Assembly (NCBI RefSeq): GCF_002159265.1
Contig: NZ_NFHG01000002.1
Location: 186,001-250,000 of the forward strand
Reading direction: 5' to 3'
Length of the DNA: 64,000 nt
Source of the DNA: Flavonifractor sp. An82
GTDB taxonomy: Bacteria; Bacillota; Clostridia; Oscillospirales; Oscillospiraceae
The notes below the pieces were generated by a model that was not told where the DNA came from, ran no database searches, and saw only the letters and a list, made by a program, of their open reading frames with translations. Within the stretch, counting starts at the first letter, position 1, and every line of letters starts with the position of its first letter. Below are positions 15,220-23,900 of the stretch, one piece after another. Made by a program: the position numbers and the translations under genes.

Positions 15220-15243
15220 GGGCCGGAGCGGACGCTCCGGCCC
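15220..15243 (-). terminator. Hairpin between tRNA-His and tRNA-Gln
   Basis: GGGCCGGAGCG and CGCTCCGGCCC form a perfect 11-base stem with a minimal loop, followed on the minus strand by CCTTTG. It is probably a weak terminator or a processing signal inside the tRNA cluster. Confidence 0.5.
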
Positions 15244-15260
15244 TTCCGCCATGCGTTTTA

Positions 15261-15336
15261 TGGGGTGGATGACGGGACTCGAACCCGCGACACTCGGAAC
15301 CACAATCCGATGCTCTACCAACTGAACTACATCCAC
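15261..15336 (-). tRNA. tRNA-His (GTG)
   Basis: The cloverleaf has acceptor GTGGATG pairing with CATCCAC, discriminator C and encoded CCA. The anticodon loop is TTGTGGT. A G precedes position 1 in the gene (15337), as expected for the G-1 identity element of tRNA-His. Confidence 0.95.
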
Positions 15337-15371
15337 CATAGAACTGATTCGCGTCTCACACAGGGAGACGA

Positions 15372-15448
<77 letters not shown>

Positions 15449-15451
15449 GTA

Positions 15452-15525
15452 TGGAGCGGGTGATGGGAATCGAACCCACGCGACCAGCTTGGAAGGCTGG
15501 GATTCTACCATTGAACTACACCCGC
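15452..15525 (-). tRNA. tRNA-Gly (TCC)
   Basis: The 74-base cloverleaf has acceptor GCGGGTG with CACCCGC, anticodon loop CTTCCAA, T-arm GTGGG-TTCGATT-CCCAT and encoded CCA. It is the first gene of the cluster. Confidence 0.95.
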
Positions 15526-15562
15526 ATGGGCGCTGACCACCACTAAGTACGTCAGCCAGAAT

Positions 15563-15591
15563 ATAGTAGCATATGGCGGGCGGTTTGTCAA
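15563..15591 (-). promoter_or_regulatory. Sigma-A promoter of the tRNA cluster
   Basis: On the minus strand TTGACA (15591-15586), a 17-base spacer and TACTAT (15568-15563) lie about 30 bases upstream of tRNA-Gly. It is a strong promoter for the Gly-Arg-His-Gln-Lys order. Confidence 0.85.
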
Positions 15592-15634
15592 CGCTTTTTT
15601 ACAAAGAATAAAAAAGAAATTGATCAGGGGAGGC

Positions 15635-15663
15635 TTGAAAAGAGACAGCGCCTTGGCTATGAT
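15635..15663 (+). promoter_or_regulatory. Sigma-A promoter of the HD-domain gene
   Basis: TTGAAA (15635-15640), a 17-base spacer and TATGAT (15658-15663) precede the gene at 15702 by 38 bases. Confidence 0.6.
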
Positions 15664-15701
15664 GAAACAGGCGGTCACGCCGCCGGAAAGGAGCGGAAAA
15701 A

Positions 15702-16364
15702 ATGCGCGTTACGTTTCCAATGGTGCGGGAGTCGGAGGAGATTCGCACCTATATTACCCAGGCCGACCAGTCTCTGCTGGCCCTGGGCTTTACCGAGCAC
15801 AGCTTTGCCCATGTGACCCGCTGCGCCCAGGTGGCGGCGGACATTCTGGACCAGATGGGCTTTGACGCTCACCAGCAGGAGCTGGCACGGATTGCCGGCT
15901 TCATGCATGACATCGGCAATGTGGTCAACCGCCATGACCACGCCCAGACCGGGGCAGTGATGGCCTTTCGTATTCTGGACAAGATGGGGATGGAGCCGGC
16001 GGATGTGGCGGCGGTGATCACCGCCATCGGTCACCACGACGACGCCACCGCCTTCCCGGTGAATCCGGTGGCGGCTGCCCTGATTCTGGCGGATAAGACC
16101 GATGTGCGCCGCAGCCGGGTACGCAACAAGGAGCACCAGAGCTTTGACATCCACGACCGGGTGAACTACGCCGCTGAGCGCTCCGACCTGGCCCTGGACC
16201 GGGCCGCCGGGACCTTCACGCTCACCCTGACCATCAATACGGAATTCTGCGCGGTGATGGATTATTTTGAGATCTTCCTGGAGCGTATGCTCCTATGCCG
16301 CCGGGCAGCGGAGTACCTGGGTCTGCAGTTCAAGCTGGTGATCAACGGACTGGCCTTGCTGTGA
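15702..16364 (+). CDS. HD-domain phosphohydrolase
   Basis: This 220-residue single-domain protein has an HD metal site: His37 in TEHSFAHVTRC, the HD doublet at 69-70 (GFMHDIGNVVNRHDH), a further His/Asp pair at 78-79 and Asp in LILADKTDVRRSR near 135. This arrangement is that of HD/HDIG phosphohydrolases acting on nucleotides or phosphorylated metabolites, but the substrate cannot be assigned. The ATG at 15702 follows AAAGGAG. It has its own promoter and shares a bidirectional terminator with clpB. Confidence 0.85.
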   Translation: MRVTFPMVRESEEIRTYITQADQSLLALGFTEHSFAHVTRCAQVAADILDQMGFDAHQQELARIAGFMHDIGNVVNRHDHAQTGAVMAFRILDKMGMEPADVAAVITAIGHHDDATAFPVNPVAAALILADKTDVRRSRVRNKEHQSFDIHDRVNYAAERSDLALDRAAGTFTLTLTINTEFCAVMDYFEIFLERMLLCRRAAEYLGLQFKLVINGLALL

Positions 16365-16370
16365 GAGCAA

Positions 16371-16406
16371 AAAACAGCGGATGGGGAAATCCCCATCCGC
16401 TGTTTT
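16371..16406. terminator. Bidirectional terminator between the HD gene and clpB
   Basis: Arms of 16 bases (AAAACAGCGGATGGGG and its complement) around AAAT have A-runs on one side and T-runs on the other, so the hairpin serves both converging genes. Confidence 0.9.
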
Positions 16407-16410
16407 TTAT

Positions 16411-19044
16411 TTAGGGTTGGTCCACCACCTGGCCGGAGAGGACGCTTTTGGCATCCACGGTTAGCTCGCCGCCCACGCAGTCCACGGTGAGGGTGTCGCC
16501 GGGCTGGACCTGGTCGGCAATGATCTTCCGGCTGATGAGGGTCTCCACCCCGTGCTGCACGAAGCGGCGCAGGGGCCGGGCACCGAAGGCGGGATCGTAG
16601 GCGCTGTCGATGATGAAGCGCTTGGCTTCCTCCGTGAGGACCACCTTCAGCTGCTTCTCCTCCAGACGGCGGTTGAGCTCGCCCACCAGCAGGTCGATGA
16701 TGTGGGTGATGTTGTCCTTGGTAAGAGGCTTGTAGAACACGATCTCATCCAGACGGTTCAGGAACTCAGGCCGGAAGGAGTGACGCAGCAGCTCCTGCAC
16801 GGCGCTCTTGGCCTCCTCGGTGATCTCGCCATTGGCATCGATGCCCTCCAGCAGGTACTGGGAGCCCAGGTTGGAGGTCAGGATGATAATGGTGTTCTTG
16901 AAGTCCACGGTGCGGCCCTGGCTGTCGGTGATGCGGCCGTCGTCCAGCACCTGAAGCAGAATGTTGAACACGTCGGGATGGGCCTTCTCCACCTCGTCGA
17001 AGAGGACCACCGAGTAGGGGTGGCGGCGGACGGCCTCGGTGAGCTGACCGCCCTCCTCATAGCCCACATATCCCGGAGGGGCGCCGATAAGGCGGGACAC
17101 GGAGAACTTCTCCATGTATTCGCTCATATCGATACGCACCATATTCTTCTCGCTGTCGAACAGGGCCTCGGCCAGGGTCTTGGCCAGCTCGGTCTTGCCC
17201 ACGCCGGTGGGGCCCAGGAACAGGAAGGAGCCGATAGGCCGGTCGGGGTCGGCAATGCCGGCCCGGCTGCGCAGGATGGCCTCGCTGACAAGGCGCACGG
17301 CCTCGTCCTGGCCCACTACCCGCTGGTGAAGGATATCCTCCAGGTGGAGCAGCTTCTCCCGCTCGCCCTCCATCAGCTTGGCCACGGGGATGCCGGTCCA
17401 GCGCTCGATGATGCGGGCGATCTCCTCCTCGGTGACCTTGTCCCGCAGCAGGCTTCTGGCCTTGCTCTCGTTGGCGATGGCCTCCTCCGCCTCCAGTTGC
17501 TTGCGCAGCTCGGGGATGCGGCCATACTGCAGCTCGGCGGCCTTATTCAGGTCGTACTGCCGCTGAGCCTTCTCCAGTTCGGCGTTGGCGGCCTCCAGGT
17601 CCTCCCGCAGCTTCTGGACCTTGCCGATGGCGTTCTTCTCATTCTCCCACTGGGCCTTCTTGGCGTTAAACTCGTCCCGCATCTCGGCCAGCTCCTTCTG
17701 GATCTCGGCCAGGTGCTCACGGGACAGGGCGTCGTCCTCCTTCTTCAGGGCGGCCTCCTCGATTTCGTGCTGGATGATTTTCCGCTGGATGATGTCCAGC
17801 TCGGTGGGCATGGAGTCGATCTCGGTGCGGATCATGGCGCAGGCCTCGTCAATAAGGTCGATGGCCTTGTCGGGCAGGAAACGGTCGGTGATATAGCGGT
17901 CGGACAGGGTGGCGGCGGCGATGATGGCCCCGTCCTGGATCTTCACGCCGTGGAACACCTCGTAGCGCTCCTTCAGACCACGGAGGATGGCAATGGTGTC
18001 CTCCACTGTGGGCTCGTTGACCATGACGGGCTGGAACCGTCGCTCCAGGGCGGCGTCCTTCTCGATATACTGGCGGTACTCGTTGAGGGTGGTGGCGCCG
18101 ATGCAGTGGAGCTCACCACGGGCCAGCATGGGCTTCAGGAGGTTACCGGCGTCCATGGCGCCCTCGGTCTTGCCGGCGCCCACAATGGTGTGCAGCTCGT
18201 CGATAAAGAGGATAATGCGGCCCTCGGACTTTTTGACCTCGTTGAGGACAGCCTTCAGACGCTCCTCAAACTCGCCCCGGTATTTGGCGCCTGCGATCAG
18301 GGAGCCCATATCCAGGGCAAAGATGGTCTTGTCCTTCAGGGAGCCGGGCACATCGCCCTTGACGATCCGCTGGGCCAGGCCCTCGGCGATGGCAGTTTTG
18401 CCCACGCCGGGCTCGCCGATGAGCACGGGGTTGTTCTTGCTCTTGCGGCTCAGGATGCGGATCACGTTGCGGATCTCGTCGTCACGGCCGATGACCGGGT
18501 CCAGCTTGTTCTGCCGGGCCCGTTCCACCAGATCGGAGCCGTACTTCTTCAGAGCGTTGTAGGTCTCCTCCGGGTTGTCGGAGGTGACCCGCTGGTTGCC
18601 CCGGACGGCAGTAAGGGCCTGAAGTACCCCTTCCTTGGTGACATTATAAGTGCGGAAGAGTTCTTTCAGTTCCCGGTTGGCGGTGTCGATCAGGGCCAGC
18701 AGCAGGTGCTCCACCGAGACGTACTCGTCCTTCATGGAGGCGGCAATGGACTCGGCGGTGTTCAGGCACTTATCCACGTCCTGGGCCACATAGATTTTGC
18801 CCTGCTCCCGGCCGGAGCCGGACACCCGGGGCAGCTTCTCCACCTCCGCCTTGGCGGCGGCGGTGAAGGAGGGCACGGTGAGGCCCATGTTCCCCAGCAG
18901 CTGGGGGATCAGGCCGGCCTCGTCGCTGAGCAGTGCCAGCAGCAGATGGGGCTGCTCGATCTGCTGGTTGCCATATTCGGTAGCCAGACTCTGGGCAGCC
19001 TGAACGGCCTCCAGAGATTTCTGGGTATACTTCTGTGCATTCAT
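16411..19044 (-). CDS. clpB: Protein-disaggregating ATPase ClpB
   Basis: This 877-residue Hsp100 chaperone resolves aggregates together with DnaK in the cytoplasm. It has the N-terminal Clp repeats, first AAA module (GEPGVGKTA near residue 206), a long coiled-coil middle domain (about 400-525, rich in Glu, Lys, Leu and Ala), and the second AAA module (GPTGVGKTE near 607, then a D2-type C-terminus). The middle domain and length separate it from ClpA and ClpC. The ATG at 19044 follows AAAGGAG; an in-frame start six codons earlier lacks support. A perfect CIRCE element upstream shows HrcA control. Confidence 0.97.
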   Translation of the reverse strand: MNAQKYTQKSLEAVQAAQSLATEYGNQQIEQPHLLLALLSDEAGLIPQLLGNMGLTVPSFTAAAKAEVEKLPRVSGSGREQGKIYVAQDVDKCLNTAESIAASMKDEYVSVEHLLLALIDTANRELKELFRTYNVTKEGVLQALTAVRGNQRVTSDNPEETYNALKKYGSDLVERARQNKLDPVIGRDDEIRNVIRILSRKSKNNPVLIGEPGVGKTAIAEGLAQRIVKGDVPGSLKDKTIFALDMGSLIAGAKYRGEFEERLKAVLNEVKKSEGRIILFIDELHTIVGAGKTEGAMDAGNLLKPMLARGELHCIGATTLNEYRQYIEKDAALERRFQPVMVNEPTVEDTIAILRGLKERYEVFHGVKIQDGAIIAAATLSDRYITDRFLPDKAIDLIDEACAMIRTEIDSMPTELDIIQRKIIQHEIEEAALKKEDDALSREHLAEIQKELAEMRDEFNAKKAQWENEKNAIGKVQKLREDLEAANAELEKAQRQYDLNKAAELQYGRIPELRKQLEAEEAIANESKARSLLRDKVTEEEIARIIERWTGIPVAKLMEGEREKLLHLEDILHQRVVGQDEAVRLVSEAILRSRAGIADPDRPIGSFLFLGPTGVGKTELAKTLAEALFDSEKNMVRIDMSEYMEKFSVSRLIGAPPGYVGYEEGGQLTEAVRRHPYSVVLFDEVEKAHPDVFNILLQVLDDGRITDSQGRTVDFKNTIIILTSNLGSQYLLEGIDANGEITEEAKSAVQELLRHSFRPEFLNRLDEIVFYKPLTKDNITHIIDLLVGELNRRLEEKQLKVVLTEEAKRFIIDSAYDPAFGARPLRRFVQHGVETLISRKIIADQVQPGDTLTVDCVGGELTVDAKSVLSGQVVDQP

Positions 19045-19085
19045 AAAAAACACTCCTTTCAAGGGGCAGCTTTTTGTTTGTCCTC

Positions 19086-19091
19086 AGTATA
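19086..19091 (-). promoter_or_regulatory. -10 box of clpB
   Basis: TATACT on the minus strand lies 42 bases before the clpB start and downstream of CIRCE. A clear -35 hexamer at the expected spacing is not obvious. Confidence 0.45.
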
Positions 19092-19131
19092 GTCCCCTGT
19101 ACCCCAAAAATCATGAACGGAGTGTGAATTT

Positions 19132-19158
19132 TTAGCACTCATATCATGAGAGTGCTAA
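19132..19158. promoter_or_regulatory. CIRCE element (HrcA operator)
   Basis: TTAGCACTC, nine bases and GAGTGCTAA form the exact CIRCE consensus, placed between clpB and the divergent MATE gene. HrcA binds this element and represses heat-shock genes; clpB control by HrcA rather than CtsR is inferred from it. Confidence 0.97.
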
Positions 19159-19197
19159 ACCCTTCGTGTAGGGGAGGGATCGCTTGCGCTTACCCCC

Positions 19198-19226
19198 TTT
19201 ACGAGTGAAGAAAAAAGAGGTATAAT
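19198..19226 (+). promoter_or_regulatory. Sigma-A promoter of the MATE gene
   Basis: TTTACG (19198-19203), a 17-base spacer and a perfect TATAAT (19221-19226) precede the start at 19255. Confidence 0.75.
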
Positions 19227-19254
19227 GCCGTGGATTGCCTGAAGGAGGAGAGAC

Positions 19255-20625
19255 ATGAGACGGACCAACGACTTGGGGAACGACCCGGTTTTTCGCCTGG
19301 TGTGCAAGCTGGCCATTCCCACTATGCTGGCCCAGCTGGTCAGCGTATTATATAGTATCGTAGACCGCATTTATATCGGCAACATTCCCCAGATCGGAGA
19401 TCTGGCTCTGGCAGGAGTGGGTGTGTGCGGCCCCATCGTCACCCTGCTCAGTTCCTTTGCCTCTCTGGTGGGCCTGGGTGGTTCCCCCATTCTGGCCATG
19501 CGCATGGGGGAGGGCAACCAGAAGGAGGCCAGCCGGGTGCTGTCCAACAGCTTTTTCATGCTGCTGGTGCTGTCGGTGGGGCTGACGGGGCTATTTCTGC
19601 TGCTGAAAGGGCATTTGCTCCAGTGGTTCGGCGCCAGCCCGGCTACCTTCGGTTACGCCGATACCTATCTGACTATCTACACCGCCGGAACCTTTTTTGC
19701 CCTGATGGCCACCGGTATGAACAGCTTCCTCATTGCCCAGGGCTTTTCCGGGCTGGGCATGGCCACCGTCATGCTGGGGGCGGTGCTCAATATCGTGCTG
19801 GACCCCATCTTTATTTTCGGCCTGAAGCTGGACGTGGCCGGAGCCGCCCTGGCTACAGTGATCTCCCAGATGGCCTCCTGTGCCTTTGTGCTCTGCTCCC
19901 TGCTGCGCAAAAAGATGCCGGTGCGTCTGAAGTGGGGCGGCTTTGACAAGCGCATCATGATGCGCATCGTCACCTTCGGCCTGTCCCCCTTCCTCATCAT
20001 TGCCACCGACAGCGTGCTGCTCATCGTGCTCAACACCGTGCTCCAGCGCTACGGCGGCCCGGAGCTGGGAGACACCCTGGTGACCTGCGCCACCATCGTA
20101 CAGAGCTATCTGCTGCTCATCACCATGCCTATGGGCGGTCTGACCCTGGGTACCCAGCCGGTGATCAGCTTCAACTACGGAGCGGGCAATGCCGGGCGCA
20201 TCAAGCGGGCCATGAAGTCCATCGTGGGGCTGTGCCTTACCTTCTGTGGTCTGATGACGGTGGTGACTTATACCCTGTCGCCGGTGTTTGTGGGGCTGTT
20301 TACCCAGAACCCGGAGCTCATCGACCGGTCGGTGGGCTACATCAAGGTCTTTACCGCCATGATCCTGCCCCTGGCCATCCAGTATCCCCTGGTGGACGAG
20401 ACCACCGCCCTGGGCCATGTGCGGCTGGCCCTGTTCTGCTCCCTGTTCCGTAAGTCGGTGTTCCTGGCCTGCCTGCTGCTGCTGCCCGCCCTGGTGTCGG
20501 CAGAGGCCACCTTCCTGTCCGAGCCCATTGCCGACGCCATTGCAGCCACGGTCACCTCCATCCTGTTCCTTCGCTTCTTCCCCCGCATCCTGGCCGAGCG
20601 GTGTGGAACGCCCGCCGGACACTGA
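19255..20625 (+). CDS. MATE family efflux transporter
   Basis: This 456-residue inner-membrane protein has about twelve transmembrane segments in two MatE halves. The first half begins RLVCKLAIPTMLAQLVSVLY and carries GLGGSPILAMRMGEGN; the second carries TMPMGGLTLGTQPVISFNYG. These are signatures of Na+- or H+-driven multidrug exporters of the MepA type. ATG 19255 follows GAAGGAGG. It stands alone between its own promoter and a strong terminator. Its substrates are unknown. A second, different MATE gene lies at 55354. Confidence 0.93.
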   Translation: MRRTNDLGNDPVFRLVCKLAIPTMLAQLVSVLYSIVDRIYIGNIPQIGDLALAGVGVCGPIVTLLSSFASLVGLGGSPILAMRMGEGNQKEASRVLSNSFFMLLVLSVGLTGLFLLLKGHLLQWFGASPATFGYADTYLTIYTAGTFFALMATGMNSFLIAQGFSGLGMATVMLGAVLNIVLDPIFIFGLKLDVAGAALATVISQMASCAFVLCSLLRKKMPVRLKWGGFDKRIMMRIVTFGLSPFLIIATDSVLLIVLNTVLQRYGGPELGDTLVTCATIVQSYLLLITMPMGGLTLGTQPVISFNYGAGNAGRIKRAMKSIVGLCLTFCGLMTVVTYTLSPVFVGLFTQNPELIDRSVGYIKVFTAMILPLAIQYPLVDETTALGHVRLALFCSLFRKSVFLACLLLLPALVSAEATFLSEPIADAIAATVTSILFLRFFPRILAERCGTPAGH

Positions 20626-20630
20626 AACAA

Positions 20631-20665
20631 AAAACCGCCGTGAAGCCACGCTTCACGGCGGTTTT
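20631..20665. terminator. Terminator between the MATE gene and kal
   Basis: Fifteen-base arms (AAAACCGCCGTGAAG and complement) with a five-base loop serve both converging genes. Confidence 0.9.
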
Positions 20666-20683
20666 TTTACAGGAAAGGGGGGA

Positions 20684-21085
20684 TCAATGCTCCTTGCGCT
20701 GGCACTTCTTGGGGGTCACGCAGGTGCCCTCAGCGATGGCCACCACGATGGGCTCATCCAGGAAATCGGCAGCGGAGTCGCTGATGTCGGGGCGGGGCAC
20801 CGCAACCTTGCGGGCCTCGAACTTCATCTTGCGGGAGGTGTTGCCGATGTGAGTGATCTCACCATACGCCTCGATAAAATCACCGGCGTAAACAGGCGCC
20901 TTGAACTCAATGTTGTTGTAGGCGCAGAACAGGCCCTCGTCGCCATCACACTGGATCAGCAGCTCGGTGGCCACGTCGCCAAACAGATGTACCATATGGG
21001 CGCCATCCACCAGATTTCCGCCGTAGTGAGCGTCCTTGGCGGACATCCGCAGGCGGATCATCGAGGTGTACTTTTTCTCTTCCAT
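20684..21085 (-). CDS. kal: 3-aminobutyryl-CoA ammonia-lyase (hotdog fold)
   Basis: This 133-residue hotdog protein matches my memory of Kal from lysine fermenters almost throughout: [51 protein letters not shown] and [14 protein letters not shown]. Kal removes ammonia from L-3-aminobutyryl-CoA to give crotonyl-CoA, the last lysine-specific step before butyrate formation. The usual partners (kamA, kamDE, kdd, kce) are not in this window, so it is an orphan here, with its own promoter and terminator. The ATG at 21085 follows AAGGAG. A general thioesterase-like role is the alternative. Confidence 0.85.
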   Translation of the reverse strand: MEEKKYTSMIRLRMSAKDAHYGGNLVDGAHMVHLFGDVATELLIQCDGDEGLFCAYNNIEFKAPVYAGDFIEAYGEITHIGNTSRKMKFEARKVAVPRPDISDSAADFLDEPIVVAIAEGTCVTPKKCQRKEH

Positions 21086-21147
21086 GTCGATTCCACTCCT
21101 TATTCATATTTGTGAAAAGAGAACAAAAGGGACAGGATACTAAAGAC

Positions 21148-21176
21148 ATTGTACGTCTCTTTATCAGCCTTGTCAA
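21148..21176 (-). promoter_or_regulatory. Sigma-A promoter of kal
   Basis: TTGACA (21176-21171), a 17-base spacer and TACAAT (21153-21148) on the minus strand form a strong promoter 63 bases before the kal start. Confidence 0.85.
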
Positions 21177-21230
21177 CAGCGGAAATTTGTGGTATAATCC
21201 ATTTTTTACTTTAGCGAGCAAAAGAGATCG

Positions 21231-22601
21231 TCAGCCCTGCAGGAGGGACTCACCAGCGGTATAGATATTGCCGGCCCCCACCGTGAGGATCAGATCGCCG
21301 GGCCGGGCCAGCTCCTTCAGCTTGTCGGTCACATCGGCCAGGGTGGGGCAGTAGATGCTGCCGGGGATCTGGTCGGCCAGATCCTGGGAGGAGATGCCCA
21401 GCTCGTTGGTCTCACGGGCGGCGTAGATCTCGGCCAGCAGGGTGATGTCGGGCTGGCGGAGGACCTTGACAAAATCATCGAAGAGGGCCTTGGTGCGGGT
21501 ATAGGTGTGGGGCTGGAAGGCGCAGATGATCCGCTCATAGCCCAGGGTGCGGGCGGCGGCCAGCAGGGCCTGGAGCTCGCCGGGGTGGTGGGCGTAGTCG
21601 TCAAAGACCTCGGCGCCGTGGTAGGTGCCCTTATGCTCAAAGCGGCGGCCTGCGCCCCGGAAGGCGTTGAGACCCTCGCTCACCGCCTTGGGAGAGACCG
21701 CCAGGGAGATAGCGGCGGCGGCGGCGGCCAGGGCGTTTTTCACATTGTGCTCGCCGGGGACCCGCAGACCCACCCGGGTAAAGACCTCGCCCCGGTAGAT
21801 GATATCAAAGGTGGGCAGACCACGGTTCCAGGTCAGGTTGGCGGCGTGAACGTCGCCCTCCTCCAGACCGAAGGTGAGGATGGGACGGGTCTCCCCCTTC
21901 AGGGTGTGCATGGTGTTGGCGTCGTCGGCATTGGCCACGATGACGCCGTTTTCCGGTACCCGGTCGGCAAAGGCCCGGAAGGAGTGCTCCACGTCGTCCA
22001 GGTCCTTGAAGAAGTCAAGGTGGTCCGCCTCAATGTTGAGGATGACCGCCACGGTGGGGAAGAAGGAGAGGAAGGAGTTGCAGTACTCGCAGCTCTCCAG
22101 AATGATGGTGTCCCCGTGGCCCACCCGGTAGCCCGACCCCAGCAGAGGCAGGGTGCCGCCGATCATGACGGTGGGGTCCATCTGGGCGGCCATGATGATG
22201 TGGGTGCACATGGAGGTGGTGGTGGTTTTGCCGTGGGTGCCCGAGATGCACAGGGCGTTTTTGTAGCCCCGCATAATGGAGCCCCAGGCCTGGGCCCGCT
22301 CAAAGACAGGGATGCCCTGGGCGTGGGCCTGGGCGATCTCCGGATTGTCATCGTGGACGGCAGCGGTGCGGATGATGAGGTCGGCGCCCTGCACGTTCTC
22401 CGCCCGGTGGCCGATGGCCACAGGAATGCCCAGGGAGCGGAGGTGCTCCACCGTGGCGCTGTCGTTCATATCCGAGCCGGTGATTTTGACCCCCATCTTG
22501 TGGAGCACTTCGGCCAGAGGCGACATGGAGACGCCGCCGATGCCCACCAGATGGGCGGTACGGCCGGGGGTCAGATAGTCGTGAATATTGGAATTGGTCA
22601 T
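21231..22601 (-). CDS. murC: UDP-N-acetylmuramate--L-alanine ligase
   Basis: MurC adds L-Ala to UDP-MurNAc in cytoplasmic peptidoglycan synthesis. The protein has about 456 residues with the N-terminal nucleotide-binding loop HLVGIGGVSMSPLAEVL, the ATP loop CISGTHGKTTTTSM near 110, and the Mur ligase C-terminal domain with FDDYAHHPGELQALL near 330. The ATG at 22601 lies 11 bases after AAAGGG; a GTG four codons upstream overlaps that site and is less likely. Mur ligases often sit in a cell-wall cluster, but here murC is flanked by kal and cca, as in other clostridia with a dispersed murC. Confidence 0.97.
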   Translation of the reverse strand: MTNSNIHDYLTPGRTAHLVGIGGVSMSPLAEVLHKMGVKITGSDMNDSATVEHLRSLGIPVAIGHRAENVQGADLIIRTAAVHDDNPEIAQAHAQGIPVFERAQAWGSIMRGYKNALCISGTHGKTTTTSMCTHIIMAAQMDPTVMIGGTLPLLGSGYRVGHGDTIILESCEYCNSFLSFFPTVAVILNIEADHLDFFKDLDDVEHSFRAFADRVPENGVIVANADDANTMHTLKGETRPILTFGLEEGDVHAANLTWNRGLPTFDIIYRGEVFTRVGLRVPGEHNVKNALAAAAAAISLAVSPKAVSEGLNAFRGAGRRFEHKGTYHGAEVFDDYAHHPGELQALLAAARTLGYERIICAFQPHTYTRTKALFDDFVKVLRQPDITLLAEIYAARETNELGISSQDLADQIPGSIYCPTLADVTDKLKELARPGDLILTVGAGNIYTAGESLLQG

Positions 22602-22708
22602 GGGTTTACACACCCTTTTCTACAGATTATAATGATAAAAGGTCAACACTATATTATAGTCCATTATAGGTAAATGGCAAGCCAAACATACCGGAGGAGG
22701 TGGAGAAA

Positions 22709-23704
22709 ATGGGGAAATGGCCCATACCGGCGGGGGTAAACCGCTGTCTGGAGGTCCTGCGGCGGGTGGGGCAGGCCGCCCATCCGGTGGGAGGCTGCGT
22801 CCGGGACCTGCTGCTGGGGCGGAGGCCGGGGGACTATGACGTGTGCACCTCCGCCCGGCCGGAGCAGGTCATGGACCTGTTTGAACGGGCCATCCCCACC
22901 GGGATTCAGCATGGGACGGTCACCGTTCTGACGGAGGACGGACCGGTAGAGGTGACCACCTTCCGCCGGGAGGGGGGCTACGCCGACGGACGGCATCCCG
23001 ACGCGGTGACCTTTGACGTAGGGCTGACCGAGGATCTGGCCCGCCGGGATTTCACCATCAATGCCATGGCTCTGGGGGAGCAGGGGGAAGTGGTGGACCC
23101 CTTCGGCGGGCAGGCAGATCTGCGGGAGGGCCTGATCCGGTGCGTGGGGGAGCCCGACCGGCGGTTCGGAGAGGATGCGCTGCGGATGCTGCGGGCGGTG
23201 CGGTTTGCCGCCCAGCTGGGCTTTGCCATTGAGCCCGAGACCGGGAGGGCCATTCTGAGGAATGCCGGGCGGGTGAGCCAGGTATCCGGGGAGCGGATCA
23301 AGGCGGAGTTGGAGAAGACCCTGCTCTCACCCCACCCGGAGCGAGCGGGGGATCTGATCCGCTGGGGCCTGCTGGCCCACCTGTGGCCGGTGACGGATTG
23401 TCCGGATCTGGATAAATTGGGGGCTGTGCCCCCGGAACCCATTCCCCGGTGGCGTGCCTTTTGCGGAGAAACGGGCTTTCCCCTGGAAACGCTGCCGGTG
23501 GAGCGGGCCCTGCGCCGGGGTGTACGCCATCCGGAGGAGGAAGTTTTGCACCGTCTGGCCCTGTCCGGTGGAGAACTGGCGGCCATGGGACTGCGGGGGA
23601 GGGAGATCGGCGCTGCCCAGCGCAGGCTGGCCCTCCATGTGCTGGAGCACCCGGAGGACAACCGGCGGGAGAAGCTGCTGGAATTGCTGCAAAAAACAGA
23701 CTGA
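22709..23704 (+). CDS. cca: CCA-adding tRNA nucleotidyltransferase
   Basis: The enzyme builds or repairs the CCA end of tRNAs. The class II nucleotidyltransferase head is clear: VGGCVRDLLLGRRPGDYDV near residues 29-47 holds the two catalytic Asp, RRDFTINAMA near 110 is the second hallmark and RFGEDALRMLRAVRFAAQLG near 148 the third. The predicted 331 residues are shorter than the usual 400-450, because the C-terminal tail after the RNA-binding helices is reduced. ATG 22709 is 8 bases after GAGGAGG; the GTG at 22700 overlaps that site. The encoded tRNAs above already carry CCA, so repair may be the main role. Confidence 0.93.
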   Translation: MGKWPIPAGVNRCLEVLRRVGQAAHPVGGCVRDLLLGRRPGDYDVCTSARPEQVMDLFERAIPTGIQHGTVTVLTEDGPVEVTTFRREGGYADGRHPDAVTFDVGLTEDLARRDFTINAMALGEQGEVVDPFGGQADLREGLIRCVGEPDRRFGEDALRMLRAVRFAAQLGFAIEPETGRAILRNAGRVSQVSGERIKAELEKTLLSPHPERAGDLIRWGLLAHLWPVTDCPDLDKLGAVPPEPIPRWRAFCGETGFPLETLPVERALRRGVRHPEEEVLHRLALSGGELAAMGLRGREIGAAQRRLALHVLEHPEDNRREKLLELLQKTD

Positions 23705-23818
23705 GCGGTTTAGAATGTTGGCATATTGTACAAATTAACTGCGTATAAATTGAGCGCAAAGCCGAAATTGGACAGTTTGCCAAAAAGATGCTTGAAATTG
23801 GAAACCAAAAGGAGTAAG

Positions 23819-23899
23819 ATGCAGTTACACCGAGTTGGAAACGTTTCCATGAAACGTTTCCAGCCAAACCACGAATCAACTTTGACAGGAGGAACTTAG
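23819..23899 (+). CDS. Possible 26-residue leader peptide of the sugar ABC operon
   Basis: An ATG at 23819 lies seven bases or so after AAAAGGAG and opens a 26-codon frame whose TAG ends one base before the ATG of the solute-binding protein. The two operator palindromes lie inside it. The peptide (start MQLHRVGNVS) shows no known domain. It could be a translated leader that couples to the downstream gene, or chance. Confidence 0.3.
   Translation: MQLHRVGNVSMKRFQPNHESTLTGGT
23836..23862 (+). promoter_or_regulatory. Tandem LacI-type operators before the sugar ABC operon
   Basis: TGGAAACGTTTCCA (23836-23849) is a perfect 14-base palindrome with the central CG typical of LacI-family sites. GAAACGTTTC (23851-23860) repeats its core immediately downstream. 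The regulator encoded at 27053 is the obvious binder; a cre-like site for CcpA is the alternative. The promoter itself was not located with confidence. Confidence 0.85.
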
Positions 23900-23900
23900 A

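Noticed and set aside
16552-19092. An 846-codon open frame on the plus strand opposite clpB
   Set aside because: It is a shadow of the GC-rich clpB gene: composition is Gly/Leu/His/Gln-rich, no ribosome-binding site is present, and clpB is beyond doubt. Similar long antisense frames at 35917-37998, 44204-46474, 40016-41662 and 58253-59869 were rejected for the same reason.
21188-21200. Plus-strand TATAAT near 21193 as a promoter
   Set aside because: No -35 lies at the right distance and it would transcribe only the antisense strand of murC.
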